Under the pieces are notes generated by a model. That model made no database searches, was not told the origin of the DNA, and saw only the letters and a list, made by a program, of their open reading frames with translations. Shown piece by piece: positions 24,299 through 25,771 of a DNA stretch of 25,771 bases. The stretch is from DTLC01 sp964555645 (lineage in GTDB: Bacteria; Verrucomicrobiota; Verrucomicrobiia; Limisphaerales; DTLC01). Numbering within the stretch: the first letter of the stretch is position 1; every line of letters starts with the position of its first letter. The stretch lies in contig CAZKTA010000029.1 of the NCBI GenBank assembly GCA_964555645.1, positions 1 through 25,771 of the forward strand, read 5' to 3'. A program made the translations under genes and the position numbers.

Positions 24299-24310
24299 AC
24301 CAACTCGATT

Positions 24311-25612
24311 ATGAAACTATATAACTCAGTCTTCGTCTCGCCCGTCAGCATTGTAGCTGCACTGCTGCTTGCCTTTGGTGCAACCGCCGTGGCAGCCGAC
24401 AAGCCTACTCTCAAGGACGCCTACAAAGACCATTTCATGATTGGCGTGGCCATCAACCGCGCGATTGCCACCGGCACGGAAGCGCTGGTCAACAGAGCTA
24501 ACCGTACGCTGGAGCAAGTTCTCCAAGATATCACCGTCGTCACGCAACATTTCGACCATATCGTCGCGGAGAACGACATGAAGTGGGCGCTCATCCATCC
24601 ACGCGAAGGCGCGGACGGTTACGATTTTGGTCCGGCGGATGCCTTTGTGAACTTCGGCCTGAGCAACAACCTGTATCTGGTTGGGCACACACTCGTCTGG
24701 CACGCCCAAACCCCGGACTGGGTCTTCGCGGGTACAAATCCCCCGCCGACGTTCACCAATGTTCCGCCACCTTCATTCGCCGCCCACACGAACGCCGCGG
24801 ACACCAATGCGCCCGGCAGACGCAGATTCGGTCGCGCCCCTGGCGGTGGTTTTGGTCGCTGGGGCTACGCCGGACCGCGTGCCTCACGCGAGGAATTGCT
24901 CCAACGGATGCGCGAACACATTCACACCGTGGTAGGCCGCTACAAGGGCAAGATCAAGGTTTGGGATGTCGTCAACGAGGCCATCTCCGACCGCGGCACG
25001 AACATTCTGCGCCACTCGCTCTGGCTGGAGATCATCGGGCCGGACTTTATCGCCAAGGCTTTCGAGTACGCGCATGAAGCTGACCCGGACGCCATCCTTC
25101 GCTATAACGACTACGGGCTGGAGAATCCCGAAAAACGCCGCAAACTCATCACCCTGATCAAGTCGCTCCAGGAGCAGAAAGTTCCGATCCACGCCATCGG
25201 CTCGCAAACCCACGTGAGCGTTTCGTCGCCGAGTTTTGAGGAAATGGACCGGGCACTGACGGAAATGGCATCGCTCGGCCTGCCCATTCACATCACCGAA
25301 CTGGACGTCAACAGCGCGCGAGCCGGCCAGTTCACATTCGGGGCGGACATCGCCGAAAACGCCGATGCCACGCAGGGCGGCCTTGTGGAAGATGCAAATA
25401 AACGGCTCGCCACACAGTATGCCAATCTTTTCCGGGCCTTCCTCAAGCACAAGGACTCAGTGAAGATGGTCACCTTTTGGGGCGTGAACGACGCCGTGTC
25501 TTGGCGTGCGGCCGGCCGGCCGCTGCTGTTCGACGGCAACAACCGGCCAAAACCGGCCTTCGACGCGGTCATCGCCGAAGCACTCAAAGCCAACAACGAG
25601 AAACAGAAATAA
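24311..25612 (+). CDS. Secreted GH10 endo-1,4-beta-xylanase with Pro/Gly/Arg-rich insert
   Basis: 433 aa from the ATG at 24311, chosen because it begins a good Sec signal peptide (M-K-L-Y-N-S-V-F…A-T-A-V-A-A-D). The frame is open upstream to 24242 but overlaps the GH43 end. GH10 barrel motifs: A-E-N-D-M-K-W, H-T-L-V-W-H-A-Q-T-P-D-W, acid/base E223 in D-V-V-N-E-A-I, nucleophile E330 in I-T-E-L-D-V, and T-F-W-G-V-N-D. Between P-D-W-V-F and the helix R-E-E-L-L-Q-R-M-R-E-H-I (residues ~140-191) is a ~50-residue low-complexity insert (N-P-P-P, G-R-R-R-F-G-R-A-P-G-G-G-F-G-R), much longer than the usual loop. The enzyme cleaves the xylan backbone and yields glucuronosylated ends that suit GH67. No CBM. 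It is the last gene of the cluster. Confidence 0.93.
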   Translation: MKLYNSVFVSPVSIVAALLLAFGATAVAADKPTLKDAYKDHFMIGVAINRAIATGTEALVNRANRTLEQVLQDITVVTQHFDHIVAENDMKWALIHPREGADGYDFGPADAFVNFGLSNNLYLVGHTLVWHAQTPDWVFAGTNPPPTFTNVPPPSFAAHTNAADTNAPGRRRFGRAPGGGFGRWGYAGPRASREELLQRMREHIHTVVGRYKGKIKVWDVVNEAISDRGTNILRHSLWLEIIGPDFIAKAFEYAHEADPDAILRYNDYGLENPEKRRKLITLIKSLQEQKVPIHAIGSQTHVSVSSPSFEEMDRALTEMASLGLPIHITELDVNSARAGQFTFGADIAENADATQGGLVEDANKRLATQYANLFRAFLKHKDSVKMVTFWGVNDAVSWRAAGRPLLFDGNNRPKPAFDAVIAEALKANNEKQK

Positions 25613-25618
25613 GCCCGC

Positions 25619-25646
25619 TGAACAATGATGCTTGAACAATGATGCT
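25619..25646 (+). repeat. Tandem 14-bp duplication
   Basis: TGAACAATGATGCT occurs twice in direct succession (25619-25632 and 25633-25646), seven nt after the GH10 stop codon. It could be replication slippage or the edge of an inserted element. Confidence 0.7.
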
Positions 25647-25661
25647 AAAAAATGACAGGCG

Positions 25662-25727
25662 CTTCTTGCATATCTTCCACGCTAACCCGGATGTTTCAAA
25701 CCCGCTGTGGACACAAGGCGCAAGAAG
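25662..25727. repeat. Inverted repeat in the right-hand non-coding end
   Basis: CTTCTTGC (25662-25669) is complementary to GCAAGAAG (25720-25727), with neighbouring GGC/GCC bases also partly matching. The 50-nt interior holds no gene. It may be a loose terminator structure or the end of a mobile element continuing beyond the window; neither is established. Confidence 0.3.
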
Positions 25728-25771
25728 GCTTCAAAAAAGCGGTCAGACCCGAATGGCGCTTAGTTAAGGCA

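Overview
The window looks like a bacterial chromosome segment, probably Verrucomicrobiota (Limisphaerales/Pedosphaera-like). The pointers are the 'TNTYLVD…SGYAQVVEE' style of the RHS repeats, secreted glycoside hydrolases carrying malectin-type domains, weak Shine-Dalgarno sequences before most genes, and moderately high GC. This placement is inference; there is no marker gene in the window. All recognised genes are on the + strand.

Left edge (1-2585): the end of an RHS/polymorphic-toxin locus. A 5'-truncated RHS protein ends in a variable tip with a PD-(D/E)XK-nuclease-like signature. It is followed 7 nt later by a likely immunity gene, then a small unrecognised gene. Next comes an orphan RHS core fragment fused in frame to the last ~146 codons of a GH51 arabinofuranosidase. 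The RHS array therefore abuts, and appears to have destroyed, what was once a first GH51 gene of the neighbouring sugar-degradation cluster.

Middle and right (3011-25612): ten consecutive co-oriented genes for export-signalled carbohydrate-active enzymes. In order: GH3 beta-xylosidase with a malectin domain; GH31 alpha-xylosidase with a PA14 insert; GH127/GH146 beta-L-arabinofuranosidase; CE1-type esterase; a 1324-aa GH51 with three malectin domains; a second GH51; GH8 reducing-end xylose-releasing exo-oligoxylanase; GH67 alpha-glucuronidase (Tat lipoprotein signal); GH43 with CBM6; GH10 endoxylanase. Gaps are 27-117 nt or an ATGA overlap for many pairs, with four larger gaps (425, 309, 179 and ~140 nt), each containing a stem-loop.

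Together the enzymes form an almost complete set for a heavily decorated glucuronoarabinoxylan. GH10 cuts the backbone. CE1 removes ester-linked feruloyl or acetyl groups. The GH51 enzymes and GH43 remove arabinose, and GH127/146 removes beta-linked arabinofuranose. GH67 removes (methyl)glucuronic acid and GH31 removes alpha-xylose. GH8 and GH3 trim oligomers to xylose from the two ends. No transporter, SusC/D pair, regulator or intracellular pentose catabolism gene is visible. The last ~160 nt hold no gene, only short repeats.
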